From contig JAIEMV010000003.1 in the NCBI GenBank assembly GCA_019751875.1, positions 62,001 through 126,000 of the forward strand: DNA of 64,000 nt, in the 5' to 3' direction. Made by a program: the position numbers and the translations under genes. Shown in pieces: positions 29,725 to 39,325 of the stretch (positions within the stretch are counted from its first letter, which is position 1; the number at the start of each line of letters is the position of its first letter). Source of the DNA: Hyphomicrobium sp. (GTDB lineage: Bacteria; Pseudomonadota; Alphaproteobacteria; Rhizobiales; Hyphomicrobiaceae). The notes under the pieces are model-generated. The model was given only the letters and a program-made list of their open reading frames with translations. It was not told the DNA's origin and did no database searches.

Positions 29725-31224
29725 ATGAGCGAGCAGGTTGTGCAGGACGGTAAGATCTTTGTCGGGAAGAGCATCAAGCCGGAATATCTTGACCTCAAAC
29801 TCGCGAACCGACACGGCCTCATTACCGGCGCGACGGGGACGGGCAAGACGGTGACGCTGCAGGTGCTGGCGGAGGGATTTTCGGCGGCGGGCGTGCCGGT
29901 GTTCGCAGCCGACATCAAGGGCGATCTGTCGGGCATTGCGGCGGTGGGCGAGCCGAAAGATTTTCTCGTCAAGCGCGCAGGTGAGGTGGGGCTCGGGGAC
30001 GGATACCAGAACCGCGCCTATCCGACGATCTTCTGGGACGTGTTCGGCGAGCAGGGTCATCCGATCCGCGCGACGGTGCAGGACATGGGACCGCTGCTGC
30101 TGTCGCGCCTTCTGGAACTCAATGAGGTGCAGGAAGGGGTACTGAACATCGCGTTCCGCGTTGCGGCGGACGAGAAGATGCCGCTGGTCGATTTGAAAGA
30201 CCTGCGCTCGCTGATGAATAACATCTCGGAGCGGTCGAAGGAGATCGGGGCGAAGTACGGGAACGTGGCGGCTACGTCCGTCGGTGCGATCCAGCGGCGT
30301 TTCCTTGTGCTCGAGGAGCAGGGCGCCAACCAGTTCTTCGGCGAACCGGCCCTCGACATCATGGACTTCATTCGCGTGGCGCCGGATGGGCGGGGCGTGG
30401 TTTCAATCCTGGCTGCCGACAAGCTGATGGAGAAGCCGCGGCTCTACGCAACGTTCCTGCTCTGGATGCTGTCGAAACTGTGGATGACGTTGCCGGAGGT
30501 GGGCGATCAGCCCAAGCCCAAGCTCGTGTTCTTCTTCGACGAGGCGCACCTGCTGTTCAACGAAGCGCCGAAAGCGCTGTTGGAACGAATCGAGCAGGTC
30601 GCGCGGCTCATTCGTTCGAAGGGTGTGGGTGTCTACTTCATCACACAAAACCCGATGGACGTGCCGAACAGCGTGTCAGCGCAGCTCGGCAATCGCGTGC
30701 AGCACGCGCTGCGTGCCTTCACGCCTCAGGAGCAGAAGGCTGTGAAAGCAGCGGCAACGACCTTCCGCAAGAATCCTGATCTCGATACCGAAAAGGTGAT
30801 CATGGAGCTCAAGGTGGGCGAGGCCCTCGTCTCCATGCTCGAGAACAAGGGCGAGCCGTCCATGGTGCAGCGGACCTTCATTCGTCCGCCGGAAGGCCGG
30901 ATGGGACCGGTCAGCAAAGACGAGCGCTTGAGCGTGATCGAGTACAGCCCGGTTTATGGGAAATATGAAGAAGCGGTCGATCGCGAGAGCGCGCACGAGA
31001 TCCTGGCCAAGCGCACGGAAGAGGCCGCGCAGAAGGCGAACGCCGGCGAGGGCGGAAGCTGGGCGGACGTGATCCTCGGCGGCGGATCTTCAAGTGGAAC
31101 GAAGCGCGGCCAGCAAGGCATGGGCGAAATGATCGGCAAGGAATTGCAACGGTCGCTGTCGCGTACGATTGCTTCGACCATCAAGAGCATCATCGTCGGT
31201 TCGATCAAGGGTGGACGGCGCTAG
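29725..31224 (+). CDS. HerA-like ATPase, YjgR family (DUF853)
   Basis: The 499-residue P-loop ATPase belongs to the DUF853/YjgR branch of HerA-FtsK translocases. Walker A is [16 protein letters not shown] (about residue 35) and Walker B is [13 protein letters not shown] (about residue 270). The sensor region [20 protein letters not shown] fits the same family. The C-terminal 60 residues are Gly/Ser-rich with a basic end ([10 protein letters not shown]). Its function is unknown; DNA or protein translocation is inferred from the fold. The ATG at 29725 is preferred, with GGAG 11 bases upstream; the ATG at 29707 would add six residues. Confidence 0.88.
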   Translation: MSEQVVQDGKIFVGKSIKPEYLDLKLANRHGLITGATGTGKTVTLQVLAEGFSAAGVPVFAADIKGDLSGIAAVGEPKDFLVKRAGEVGLGDGYQNRAYPTIFWDVFGEQGHPIRATVQDMGPLLLSRLLELNEVQEGVLNIAFRVAADEKMPLVDLKDLRSLMNNISERSKEIGAKYGNVAATSVGAIQRRFLVLEEQGANQFFGEPALDIMDFIRVAPDGRGVVSILAADKLMEKPRLYATFLLWMLSKLWMTLPEVGDQPKPKLVFFFDEAHLLFNEAPKALLERIEQVARLIRSKGVGVYFITQNPMDVPNSVSAQLGNRVQHALRAFTPQEQKAVKAAATTFRKNPDLDTEKVIMELKVGEALVSMLENKGEPSMVQRTFIRPPEGRMGPVSKDERLSVIEYSPVYGKYEEAVDRESAHEILAKRTEEAAQKANAGEGGSWADVILGGGSSSGTKRGQQGMGEMIGKELQRSLSRTIASTIKSIIVGSIKGGRR

Positions 31225-31304
31225 TCCGCTTGATCGGTATCAAGGCCGCGATCGTGCGAATGCCGGCACGTCGCACATCGTGCAGCCGAAAGGGAGTGAA
31301 GCCG

Positions 31305-31634
31305 ATGAGCCGAGTCATGGTCTTGGCAGCCGGGTTGTGGATGGGCTGGAGCGTGGTTGCGTTCGCAGACGACGAGGACATGATCGCCCAGGGCAAGGCT
31401 CTCGTCGAAGAGAAATGCGCGCGTTGTCATGCGATCGGGCTCGAAGACAAGAGCCCGCATGAGAAGGCACCGCCGTTCCGCGACGTGGTTGAGATCTATC
31501 CGAGCGAGAATCTCGCCGAAGCTCTGGCCGAGGGCATCGTGTCCGGGCATCCGGATATGCCAGTTTTCAAATTCGATCCGCCGCAGATCGAAGCTTTTCT
31601 GGGTTATCTGAACAGCTTGTCGGAAAAGCCGTAA
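31305..31634 (+). CDS. Small c-type cytochrome
   Basis: The 109-residue periplasmic protein has a signal peptide (MSRVMVLAAGLWMGWSVVAFA) and one CxxCH heme site, CARCH (about residues 38-42). The likely axial Met is in HPDMPVF (about residue 85). This is a class I cytochrome c. The ATG at 31305 has AGGGAG nine bases upstream. No oxidase or dehydrogenase gene is adjacent, so its redox partner is unknown. Confidence 0.88.
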   Translation: MSRVMVLAAGLWMGWSVVAFADDEDMIAQGKALVEEKCARCHAIGLEDKSPHEKAPPFRDVVEIYPSENLAEALAEGIVSGHPDMPVFKFDPPQIEAFLGYLNSLSEKP

Positions 31635-31725
31635 GGTGAATGGCTCCTGAACGTTTGCGTCAGGGGCAATTCAGCCGCCGGGCGCCAATCTCCGTCTCAT
31701 CGCCTCACGAGATCGGAGACATGCC

Positions 31726-32067
31726 ATGAAACTGCTGATCGGAGCCATCGCCGCCGCGGCGCTGATGTCGGTGACCAATGCGCCTGCCAAGGCTGCGAGC
31801 TACAGCTGCATGGAGCTCAGCGGTAAGACCGCTGCGGAGGTACGGGTATGTGAGAACCGGTGGCTCGGCAACCTCGATGAGCGGATGGACAGCTGGTATC
31901 GCAGGGCGCTGGAGCGTGCGCGCTATTTCGATCAGACGGCAAAAGTGAAGGGCGAGCAGCGCGCGTGGATTGCGGAGCGTAACGCGTGCGGTGCGAATTT
32001 CTTCTGCATCCGCAGGGCGTACGTCGCGCGCATTCGCGCCCTGAAGACCTACGTCGAGCATGTTTAG
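31726..32067 (+). CDS. Secreted LprI-like (DUF1311-like) protein
   Basis: The 113-residue protein has a signal peptide (MKLLIGAIAAAALMSVTNAP). Its mature part has four cysteines spaced as in the lysozyme-inhibitor LprI/DUF1311 group (YSCME, RVCEN, RNACGANFFCI) and a helix with WIAERNACG. The assignment is by pattern only. An inhibitory activity against lysozyme is known for one member of the group and is not shown here. It converges with the patatin gene; two hairpin repeats lie between them. Confidence 0.65.
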   Translation: MKLLIGAIAAAALMSVTNAPAKAASYSCMELSGKTAAEVRVCENRWLGNLDERMDSWYRRALERARYFDQTAKVKGEQRAWIAERNACGANFFCIRRAYVARIRALKTYVEHV

Positions 32068-32089
32068 TTCGCACATGTTGACTTTGTTT

Positions 32090-32131
32090 ACGCATGGCGA
32101 CTCCGCTTTCGCGGAGCCGGCCGCCATGCGT
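32090..32131 (+). repeat. GA/CCGGCC hairpin repeat, family C, copy 1
   Basis: The outer stem is ACGCATGGC (32090-32098) with GCCATGCGT (32123-32131), nine perfect pairs. The inner hairpin is CTCCGC-TTTC-GCGGAG. GA lies opposite CCGGCC. The outer stem is unrelated to those of families A and B, and the inner stem has also changed at its end while remaining paired. Confidence 0.85.
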
Positions 32132-32132
32132 G

Positions 32133-32170
32133 ATGGCGACACCGCTGTCGCGGAGCCGGCCGCCATGCGT
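32133..32170 (+). repeat. GA/CCGGCC hairpin repeat, family C, copy 2 (degraded)
   Basis: The right half (GCGGAG-CCGGCC-GCCATGCGT) is identical to copy 1. The left half is shortened to ATGGC, then GA and CACCGC, which gives one mismatch in the inner stem. It ends three bases before the stop codon of the patatin gene (32174-32176). Confidence 0.75.
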
Positions 32171-32173
32171 AGT

Positions 32174-33559
32174 TTAGTGCATTGCGCCGGTTTCGATCTC
32201 TGAGACGCGGTCCATGGCGACGGGCTGGTTGGGCTTGGGCGGCTCGGCGGGCTCCGTTTCGGGAGCGGCTGCCGGTGGGGCCTGCTCAGCGGGAGCGGCT
32301 GCCGGAGCTTCCGGTGCTGGCGCGGCTGCCGGTGGCTCAGGTGAGGCGACGCGCGCGGGTGGTTCAGGAATAGCGTCGGCCGGTTTCTTGAGCCATTCCT
32401 TGGCCTTGCCCATGCGGAAGCCTTCCTCGAACAGCGCCGTCTGGTACTCCAGGTCGAATTTTTCTTTCGAGGCGTGGTCGAACTCTGGCGGGATGGCAAT
32501 CGAGTTGAAGTCCGCGCCGCCGTCCTTCGCCATGCGGTAGATGCGGTAGTTGTCGCCCTTGTGCTGGTAAAGCATCAATGTGCTGATGGATTCACCCGCG
32601 ATCTGGAACGTGGATGGTGTGACGGCGCCAAACTGCGGAGTCATCTTGCCGTTGTGGACGAGGTACAGTCGGCGCATCGGCGGCTTCGGATAGAGCACAT
32701 CGAATGTCTTGAAGGGCACGTTCAGCGACGACACGTAGATCTGGCGTGTCACACCGCCGTCCACATGCAGCTCGTCATACATCTTGCCGTCGACCTTGAC
32801 CTTGATTTTGACGGGCGGGAACAGACCTGGAATGGCGGCGGACGCCAAAATGACATCGCGGAACAGTTGAACCGCTTCCGGATTGTCGTAGTGGCGTGCA
32901 ATGGCGCCCATGTTCCAGACAACCGGGCGCTTGGCGTCGAGGTTCGTGGTTCCGACAGTGAGAAGGCGACCACGTTCGAATTCGCGGGCGACCTTTTTGA
33001 GGAAATCCCGATCGATATATTGAGCGATGAGTTTTCGCAGCGGAGCGGTATCGGTCAGGGCCTGACCGCCCAGCAGGCCGTTGACGATCTGCGGGACCAC
33101 GAGTTGATCGGTGCGGTACTGGGTCCAGATCTGTTTCAGCTGAGGGTCATACTCAGGACCCAAATAGGCAAATGGCGCGATGATCGAGCCGGCGGAAACG
33201 CCGGTCACTTGTTCGAATTCCGGCCGGTCGCCGCGCTCGGTCCACCCCGTCAGCACACCGGCACCGAAGGCGCCATCGGATCCGCCGCCGGAGAGGGCAA
33301 GAATGTCGATCTGCATTCGACCGTTGACGAGGGGGGCGCTGGCTCCAAGCTGAGGAACACCCTTCAAATAGGTTTTGTAGACTTTCTTGAGGTCTTTGGG
33401 TGCCTCGTCACCCCAGATTCGAGCGCCGGGTATGTCGGGGATGGAAGCCGTCTCAGCGATCTTGGCGGTTGGAATGGGCGTGCGGTCGATCGAACCTGCG
33501 CAGCCACCAACCGTCGCCGCCACGAGCAAAATCGCAACTTTGGCAAAACGCGCCAGCAA
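32174..33559 (-). CDS. Patatin-like phospholipase lipoprotein
   Basis: The 461-residue protein is a probable lipid-anchored acyl hydrolase. The N-terminus has a signal sequence and lipobox ending VGGCAG. The patatin domain has the oxyanion loop GGGSDGAFG, the nucleophile in GVSAGS and the second catalytic residue in VDGG. The last 75 residues are an Ala/Pro/Glu-rich low-complexity tail. The start is uncertain: I prefer TTG at 33559, preceded by GGGGGGA; a TTG at 33571 would add four residues. The substrate is unknown. Confidence 0.88.
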   Translation of the reverse strand: MLARFAKVAILLVAATVGGCAGSIDRTPIPTAKIAETASIPDIPGARIWGDEAPKDLKKVYKTYLKGVPQLGASAPLVNGRMQIDILALSGGGSDGAFGAGVLTGWTERGDRPEFEQVTGVSAGSIIAPFAYLGPEYDPQLKQIWTQYRTDQLVVPQIVNGLLGGQALTDTAPLRKLIAQYIDRDFLKKVAREFERGRLLTVGTTNLDAKRPVVWNMGAIARHYDNPEAVQLFRDVILASAAIPGLFPPVKIKVKVDGKMYDELHVDGGVTRQIYVSSLNVPFKTFDVLYPKPPMRRLYLVHNGKMTPQFGAVTPSTFQIAGESISTLMLYQHKGDNYRIYRMAKDGGADFNSIAIPPEFDHASKEKFDLEYQTALFEEGFRMGKAKEWLKKPADAIPEPPARVASPEPPAAAPAPEAPAAAPAEQAPPAAAPETEPAEPPKPNQPVAMDRVSEIETGAMH

Positions 33560-33659
33560 TCGTCCCCCCAATATGGCCCCGAGTCATCGTCTGTAATCAA
33601 TTCAATCGTCCTACAGATTGGATGAACGCGGCGGTAGTGGGGCAGGGCAACACAGATGC

Positions 33660-33692
33660 AAAAAAGCCACCTGGAAGACCCAGGTGGCTTTC
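33660..33692 (-). terminator. Rho-independent terminator after sodB
   Basis: AAGCCACCTGG and CCAGGTGGCTT form a stem of at least 11 pairs around a five-base loop (AAGAC on the plus strand). On the minus strand it runs into TTTTTTGC. It lies about 25 bases beyond the sodB stop. The T-rich right side also allows it to work on the plus strand. Confidence 0.85.
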
Positions 33693-33714
33693 AAGGCTGT
33701 CAGCAACTTTGGCC

Positions 33715-34305
33715 TCAGCCCATCATCTGGTCCACATAGTCCCAGTTCACGAGGTTATCGAACCAGGCCTCCAGGTACTTCGGGCGCGCATTGCGGTAGT
33801 CGATATAATAGCTGTGCTCCCAGACATCGACACCGAGGATCGGCTGGGCGCCGTGCATCAGCGGGTTTTCGCCGTTGGGGGTTTTGGCGACTTCCAGTTT
33901 GCCGTCTTTGATCGTGAGCCAAGCCCAGCCCGAGCCGAATTGTGTCGCGCCCGCATTGAGAAAGTCGGTGCGGACCTTGTCGAAGCCGCCGTATTCCTCG
34001 GCCAGGCGCTCCAGCCGGCCGGGGATTTTCTTGCCGCCGCCGTTGGGTTTCATCCAGTTCCAGAAATGGATGTGGTTGTAATGCTGGCCGATGTTGTTGA
34101 CGAGGCCGGCATTCTTGCCCGCGAACGCTGCGACGCAGATTTCTTCGATGGATTTGCCCTCCAGTCCCGAGCCGACGATGAGTTTATTGCCGTTATCGAC
34201 ATAGGCCTGGTGATGCTTATCGTGATGAAACTGCAATGTTTCCGCCGACATGTAGGGCTGCAAAGCGTCATAGGCGTATGGCAGGTCGGGGAGTTTGAAG
34301 GTCAT
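33715..34305 (-). CDS. sodB: Superoxide dismutase, Fe/Mn type
   Basis: This 196-residue enzyme converts superoxide to hydrogen peroxide and oxygen. The metal ligands are visible: His in HHDKHHQAYVD (about residue 28), His in NHIHFW-like YNHIHFWNWM (about residue 77), and Asp and His in DVWEHSYYIDY (about residues 160-164). The residues around the second ligand suggest the iron form, but Mn cannot be excluded. The ATG has GGAGA upstream, and a strong terminator follows. Confidence 0.94.
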   Translation of the reverse strand: MTFKLPDLPYAYDALQPYMSAETLQFHHDKHHQAYVDNGNKLIVGSGLEGKSIEEICVAAFAGKNAGLVNNIGQHYNHIHFWNWMKPNGGGKKIPGRLERLAEEYGGFDKVRTDFLNAGATQFGSGWAWLTIKDGKLEVAKTPNGENPLMHGAQPILGVDVWEHSYYIDYRNARPKYLEAWFDNLVNWDYVDQMMG

Positions 34306-34447
34306 GGAACGTCTCCGGTCAGGACGGTTAAGGCGGGAAGGACGAGCGAGCGCTCACGCCTCTGGCAAAGGGGATGTTGCGGCGCGCAACCTAACTGCGC
34401 CGCACCAGCGAAACAAGTGTGCGGACGATTGAGTTCCCTGATGACCG

Positions 34448-35095
34448 TCAACCGGCGATTTCGATCAGATATTCGTTGCGACGCAGGAACGGGATTGACC
34501 AGGGCGGATTGTAGAACGCAGCGATGGGGGCGGCGAGTGGCGCTAAGGCCTTCTGTTTCACCCAAGCTTCAAGAAGAGCCTTGTGTTCCGAAAGGTTTGC
34601 CTCGCTGGACCAGCCCGAAAACCGGATGACGGCGTAGCGCTTTTCCGGTTCGGACACGATCGTGACGCGTTTGTCATTGGGAACGGGCAAGGTTGAAGCG
34701 GCATATTCGGCGGGCATCATGAAGCGCACTTTCCAGGCATCGCCCGCGCTTTGCTGCGTCACCGGAGCGGTCATCGCGATCTTTTCGCTTGGCTGCTGGG
34801 TGACTGGAGTCGTCATGTCGATTTTCTTGCGGGCGGTGTTGTTGCCGAAGATGAAGTCGGCGAGCAGGCGGAAACCCTGGTTGATCGCTGCGCTGCGTTC
34901 GCCGGTGACGGTGACTTCGGCGGCGAGAAGCGGCGCATAGCGGCGGATTTCGAAATCGCCGTCCTTCTGTTCAACGGTGTAGGCGGGTTCGTCGGACGCC
35001 ATGGCGATGACACTCGGAACGAGAGAGGCGGCCAAGAGAAGGGCCGTCAGAAGGAGACATGCTCGCATCAGGGTACGAGGTAAGAAACGGCGCAT
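34448..35095 (-). CDS. SOUL family heme-binding protein, exported
   Basis: The 215-residue protein has an N-terminal signal peptide (ACLLLTALLLAASLVPSVIA), then the SOUL/HBP domain with EIRRYAPLLAAEV, FIFGNN, IDMTTPVTQQ and IAMTAPVTQQ. The TxPV motifs are typical of the family. SOUL proteins bind heme or porphyrins. The preferred start is the ATG at 35095; a frame from 35149 and an internal ATG further in are also possible. Confidence 0.85.
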   Translation of the reverse strand: MRRFLPRTLMRACLLLTALLLAASLVPSVIAMASDEPAYTVEQKDGDFEIRRYAPLLAAEVTVTGERSAAINQGFRLLADFIFGNNTARKKIDMTTPVTQQPSEKIAMTAPVTQQSAGDAWKVRFMMPAEYAASTLPVPNDKRVTIVSEPEKRYAVIRFSGWSSEANLSEHKALLEAWVKQKALAPLAAPIAAFYNPPWSIPFLRRNEYLIEIAG

Positions 35096-35644
35096 TGTCG
35101 TCTGGTACTCCCGATTAAGCGCTGCCCGTGTCCACTGATCGTCCATCAACGATCAAAAGTGACTATCCGGATCAATTCAGCGTCGGCCGGGAGAGCAACG
35201 GGTCCGCAAAGCTGGAGTTCCAGGTGCGGCAGCCGGGGCGGCGGAGGATCGAGGGCGCCCTGACCCTGAGCAGAGCGCCCTCTTGGATCACGCCGGGGAC
35301 GTGCAGGGTTCAGGGTCCGCGAACTTTGGGGTCTGGGCACTGAACAGCCTCTGAATGCCGTGTTCATGAGCCGTTCATGTTTTTTGGCGCGAAAAGTGCT
35401 TTTGCCCCGGTCAAATGCGCGCTTTGTTCAGCAGCAAAACATGGGCTTTTTGTCTTAGATTAGTAGGAGTTGCCCGGCTGCCCTACATATCGCCTATTCG
35501 ACGGGCTCCCGGGCAGGCTTGCGGGAGTGGGCGGTCTACCGGGGCGCCGGGCCCGTTTCGATGACGGCGGCGACGGAATCCGACAGGTCCTTACGTTTCT
35601 GCGGCAGTGAAAGACAGCCTAGATATCAGTTTCGAAAGATCCAA
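35096..35644. other. Gene-free divergent intergenic region
   Basis: This 549-base gap between the SOUL gene and the MacA-type gene contains no convincing gene; a 71-codon frame at 35128-35343 looks random. An inverted repeat, GACCCTGA (35262-35269) and TCAGGGTC (35310-35317), could be a regulator site or a weak hairpin. From about 35370 to 35465 the sequence is richer in A and T (for example TTTTTTGGCGCG and GGGCTTTTTGTC), so the exporter promoter probably lies there, but I cannot place its boxes. Confidence 0.4.
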
Positions 35645-37114
35645 ATGACGACGCGTCTCAGCCGATTGTTCACCTTGGCCGTTCCGGTCGCGCTCGCGCT
35701 CGGCGGTGTCATCTGGTTCCTCAACCTTGGTGCACCCTCCAAGCCGGCTTTCGAGTACGAGACGGTGGCGATCGAGAAAGGAACCATCCGGCGGATCGTT
35801 TCGACGTCAGGGCCAGTACGCGCGCTCGTCACGGTCAGTGTGGGCTCATATCTTTCGGGTCCGGTCGACAGCGTCAATGTCGATTTTAATTCCGAAGTGA
35901 AGCCGGGCGATGTTTTGGCGACGCTCGACCGGCGGACGTTCGCGGCCAAGGTGGCCGAGGCGGAAGCGAACCTGCTCGCCGCGCAGGCCGCGCTCGCCAA
36001 TCAGAAAGCTGCGAAGATCAAAGCGGATGCCGTGCTCGTCAATGCCGAGCGGACGATTGAGCGGCAGCGATCGCTGGCTGAGAAGAGATTTGCCAGTGAG
36101 CAGGCGCTCGATAACGCAATCCGCGACCGGGATGTGGCTCATGCCGAGATTGAGGTCGTGAAATCGCTGATCGAGACGGCGGAGGCGCAGATCGTGCAGC
36201 GCAAGGCGGCGCTCGACAGCGCGCGCGTCGATTTGGAGCGCTCGGAGATCAAGTCGCCGATCAGCGGCACCGTGATCTCGCGTTCGGTCGATCCCGGGCA
36301 GACGGTCGCTTCCAGCTTTCAGGCGCCGGAATTGTTCAAGATCGCACAAGACCTGTCGCGCATCCGCATCGAAGCGCAGGTGAACGAGGCTGATGTCGGG
36401 TCGATTGCGGAAGGCAACCCGGTGACGTTCACGGTGGATGCCTATCCGGACCGGGAATTCGAAGGGCGCGTGACGCAGATCCGCCTGGCTGCAACAGAGA
36501 TCAACAACGTCGTGACGTACACCGTGATCATCGAGGCGAAGAACGAAGATCGTCGTCTGTTTCCGGGTATGACGGCGAACGTGCGCATCGAGAGTGCGCG
36601 GCGCGATAATGTGATGCGCGTTTCAAACGACGCGCTGCGCTTCCGACCGCGTGACGGGCAGGGGCGCGTCGAAGCCCGTTCAGCTGACGCAGCCGATCGT
36701 TCAGAACGTACAGTCGAGCGGCTCAAAGGGGAACTGGATCTGACGCCGGCGCAGGTGGAGGCGCTGCGCGCCGAAATACAGGCGATCGCGGCGGATACGA
36801 GGGCTTCCGCACAGAGCGGCGGATTTGGCCCCTCGTCATTTGATCCTTCCGCTTTTCGCATGAAGCTCAACATGCGCATCGAACAAGCGCTTGTGCCGAC
36901 CATGAGCGAGGATCAGCGCAAGACGTATGAACGTTGGAAGAAGGGCCGTGAAACCACGCGGTCGGCCGCTGTCTGGGTCCTGGACGGGCAGGGACAGCCG
37001 GAGCGGCGCATGGCCCGTGTCGGGCTTGCCGATGACCAATACACGGAAATCGTCGGCGGGGACGTTAAGGACGGCGACAAACTGATCGTGCGCGTGCGTG
37101 AGGCCAAGAAATGA
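35645..37114 (+). CDS. macA: MacA-type periplasmic adaptor subunit
   Basis: The 489-residue membrane-fusion protein links the inner-membrane ABC exporter to an outer-membrane channel. The N-terminal membrane anchor spans residues 9-26. A barrel and lipoyl segment (VSVGSYLSGPVDSVNVDFNS), a long coiled coil (residues 95-200) and a second lipoyl half (IKSPISGTVISRSVDPGQTV) follow. Unusually, about 80 residues (roughly 360-440) are inserted before the final strand. They carry LTPAQVEALRAEIQ and MSEDQRKTYERWKKG, which resemble the LTxxQ segments of Spy/CpxP. The stop overlaps the ATPase gene by four bases. Confidence 0.9.
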   Translation: MTTRLSRLFTLAVPVALALGGVIWFLNLGAPSKPAFEYETVAIEKGTIRRIVSTSGPVRALVTVSVGSYLSGPVDSVNVDFNSEVKPGDVLATLDRRTFAAKVAEAEANLLAAQAALANQKAAKIKADAVLVNAERTIERQRSLAEKRFASEQALDNAIRDRDVAHAEIEVVKSLIETAEAQIVQRKAALDSARVDLERSEIKSPISGTVISRSVDPGQTVASSFQAPELFKIAQDLSRIRIEAQVNEADVGSIAEGNPVTFTVDAYPDREFEGRVTQIRLAATEINNVVTYTVIIEAKNEDRRLFPGMTANVRIESARRDNVMRVSNDALRFRPRDGQGRVEARSADAADRSERTVERLKGELDLTPAQVEALRAEIQAIAADTRASAQSGGFGPSSFDPSAFRMKLNMRIEQALVPTMSEDQRKTYERWKKGRETTRSAAVWVLDGQGQPERRMARVGLADDQYTEIVGGDVKDGDKLIVRVREAKK

Positions 37115-37854
37115 CCTCGGCAGCCGAAGCGTCCCACGGGCAAGGCCGGCCGCTCATCGCAGCCCATGAGGTCGAGAAGATCTATCGCGTTGGCGACCAG
37201 GAGGTGCGCGCGCTCGACGGCGTGACACTGGAGATCGAGGACGGCGATTTTGTTGCAATCATGGGAGCGTCGGGATCGGGCAAGTCGACGATGATGAACC
37301 TGATCGGCGGACTCGATACGCCCACCTCCGGGCACCTTGAAATCGACGGGCGTGATATTGGACAAATGTCGTCCGACGAACTGGCGGCCCTGCGCAACAA
37401 AACGCTGGGGTTCGTCTTCCAGCAATTCAATCTGCTGCCGCGGACAAAGGCGCTGCGCCAAGTGATGCTCCCGCTGCTCTATGCCCATCCCCGTCCCGCC
37501 GACATGGAAGCGGAAGCCCGCCGCCGGCTCGAGCAGGTTGGACTCGGCAATCGTGTGGATCATCTTCCGCGTCAGCTGTCCGGCGGTCAGCAGCAGCGCG
37601 TCGCGATCGCACGCGCACTCGTTAATACGCCGAAAATCCTGCTCGCCGACGAGCCGACAGGCGCACTCGACAGCCGGACGTCGTCCGAGATCATGCGGCT
37701 GTTTTCGGATCTCAACGCGCAGGGCATCACCGTGATCGTCGTGACCCACGAACCCGATATCGCCGAGTGGGCGCGGCGGCGGATCACCTTCCGCGACGGA
37801 CGTGTCATCTCAGACGAGCGGCAACTGCCGCGGATCAATGAGGCGGCTCAATGA
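37111..37854 (+). CDS. macB: MacB-type ABC exporter, ATPase
   Basis: The 247-residue ATP-binding protein of the LolD/MacB class has Walker A GASGSGKST (about residue 52), signature LSGGQQQR (about residue 156), Walker B ILLADEPTGALDS and the H-loop VTHEPDIA. In E. coli MacB the ATPase and permease are one chain; here they are separate genes joined by a four-base overlap. Overlaps at both ends indicate translational coupling of the whole three-gene operon. Confidence 0.92.
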   Translation: MTSAAEASHGQGRPLIAAHEVEKIYRVGDQEVRALDGVTLEIEDGDFVAIMGASGSGKSTMMNLIGGLDTPTSGHLEIDGRDIGQMSSDELAALRNKTLGFVFQQFNLLPRTKALRQVMLPLLYAHPRPADMEAEARRRLEQVGLGNRVDHLPRQLSGGQQQRVAIARALVNTPKILLADEPTGALDSRTSSEIMRLFSDLNAQGITVIVVTHEPDIAEWARRRITFRDGRVISDERQLPRINEAAQ

Positions 37855-39083
37855 CGGTGCTCGATAGCCTGGTGGTGGCGCTGACGGCGCTGCGTTCCAA
37901 CCTGCTGCGTTCGATCCTGACGACGCTCGGAATCGTGATCGGTGTGGCGTCCGTGATCATTCTCGTTGCCGTAGGCAACGGCGCAGCGGGTGAAGTCAAT
38001 CGTCAGATCACCGCGCTGGGCACGAACATGCTCGTCATCTTCCCCGATGCCATGCGCGTGATGGGTCGTTCGAGCGCAGCCGGCACGGCGCTGCCGCTGT
38101 CGGAGGGCGACCTCAACGGGCTCAGAGATAAAATCCAAGGGGTGATCGGTATTTCGGGTCAGCTCGATGAATCGGCGCCGGTCGTGCGCGGCAATCTCAA
38201 TTGGACGACCTCCGTCAGCGGCGTGCACGGCGAGTACACATTCGTTCGTGACTGGCCATTGAGCGAAGGCCGCGAGATCAATGCGCAGGATGTTCGAACG
38301 GCTGCGCGGGTTGCGCTGATCGGACAGACGGTCGCCAAGCAGCTCTTTCCAGGCGAAAATCCGTTGGGCGCTGAAGTGCGGATCAAGAATGTCCCGTTCC
38401 AGATCGTCGGCGTCCTATCCGTAAAGGGACAGTCCGCCATGGGGCGTGATCAGGATGACCTCATGCTCATTCCCATCACCACCGCGCGCAATCGGGTAGT
38501 GGGCAAAAGCGATGTCCAAGTGGATCAAGTGGGGCGTATCTACGTGAAGCTCGACGAGCAGACCGACATCAAAACTGCTCAGGAAGAGATGGAGATCTTG
38601 TTGCGGCAGCGGCGAAAGAGCGGTCCCAACAACGAGGATACTTTCTCGGTCCGAAACATGGCCGAGTTCATGCGTGCGCGTACGGAAGTTCTTTCCACAC
38701 TCAGCTATCTTCTTGGCGCGACTTCGGCGATTTCCCTCATCGTCGGCGGCATAGGCATCATGAATATCATGCTCGTATCGGTGACGGAGCGCACGCGCGA
38801 GATTGGCCTTCGGATGGCGGTGGGCGGCCGCAAACGCGATATCATGCTGCAATTTCTGGTAGAGGCGGTGACTTTGTGTCTGCTCGGCGGTCTTATCGGA
38901 ATTGCGCTGGGTATTGGAATAGCGTGGCTTGTCGCCTATCTCGCAAGCTGGCCGGTGGCTGTCAGCCCGGCCGTTATCGGCGGCGCCATGGGAGCTGCTG
39001 CGTTGACGGGGATCGTTTTTGGGTTTTTTCCTGCCCGCCGGGCTGCCGGTTTGAACCCGATCGACGCGCTGCGTAGCGAATAG
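37851..39083 (+). CDS. MacB-type ABC exporter, permease
   Basis: The 410-residue inner-membrane permease has one N-terminal segment (LTTLGIVIGVASVIILVAVG), a periplasmic MacB-type domain of about 220 residues, and three C-terminal segments with the FtsX motif MLVSVTERTREIGLRMAVG. It should form the export machine with the preceding adaptor and ATPase. Candidate cargo includes macrolides, lipopeptides or lipids, but nothing in the context decides it. Confidence 0.92.
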   Translation: MTVLDSLVVALTALRSNLLRSILTTLGIVIGVASVIILVAVGNGAAGEVNRQITALGTNMLVIFPDAMRVMGRSSAAGTALPLSEGDLNGLRDKIQGVIGISGQLDESAPVVRGNLNWTTSVSGVHGEYTFVRDWPLSEGREINAQDVRTAARVALIGQTVAKQLFPGENPLGAEVRIKNVPFQIVGVLSVKGQSAMGRDQDDLMLIPITTARNRVVGKSDVQVDQVGRIYVKLDEQTDIKTAQEEMEILLRQRRKSGPNNEDTFSVRNMAEFMRARTEVLSTLSYLLGATSAISLIVGGIGIMNIMLVSVTERTREIGLRMAVGGRKRDIMLQFLVEAVTLCLLGGLIGIALGIGIAWLVAYLASWPVAVSPAVIGGAMGAAALTGIVFGFFPARRAAGLNPIDALRSE

Positions 39084-39241
39084 AACATAATAATTATAGA
39101 CGGTTCGTGTTGGTTGCGCCGGCTTCACGCCATTTGTTTAGCATTCAAATGGAAATCCGAATTATTTAAACGTACCAGCTTGCTAAATGCCTGTTAACTG
39201 ACTATCGGCATTTGATGCGGCAAAAAAGGCTCTGACGACGC

Positions 39242-39271
39242 TAGACCCGGCTGATATGGGACCGTTATAAG
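39242..39271 (+). promoter_or_regulatory. Candidate promoter of the H-NS-like gene
   Basis: TAGACC (39242-39247) and TATAAG (39266-39271) are separated by 18 bp and match the sigma-70 boxes at four and five positions. The start would lie about 45 bases before the gene. The region 39084-39240 is AT-rich compared with the rest of the window. Confidence 0.4.
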
Positions 39272-39325
39272 TCGATCAACTCGAAAGACTTCCAAATTCT
39301 CAAGTATCAAGATAAGGACTGCACC

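Noticed and set aside
35128-35343. A 71-codon plus-strand frame
   Set aside because: Composition looks random, there is no ribosome binding site, and it starts inside the likely 5' region of the SOUL gene.
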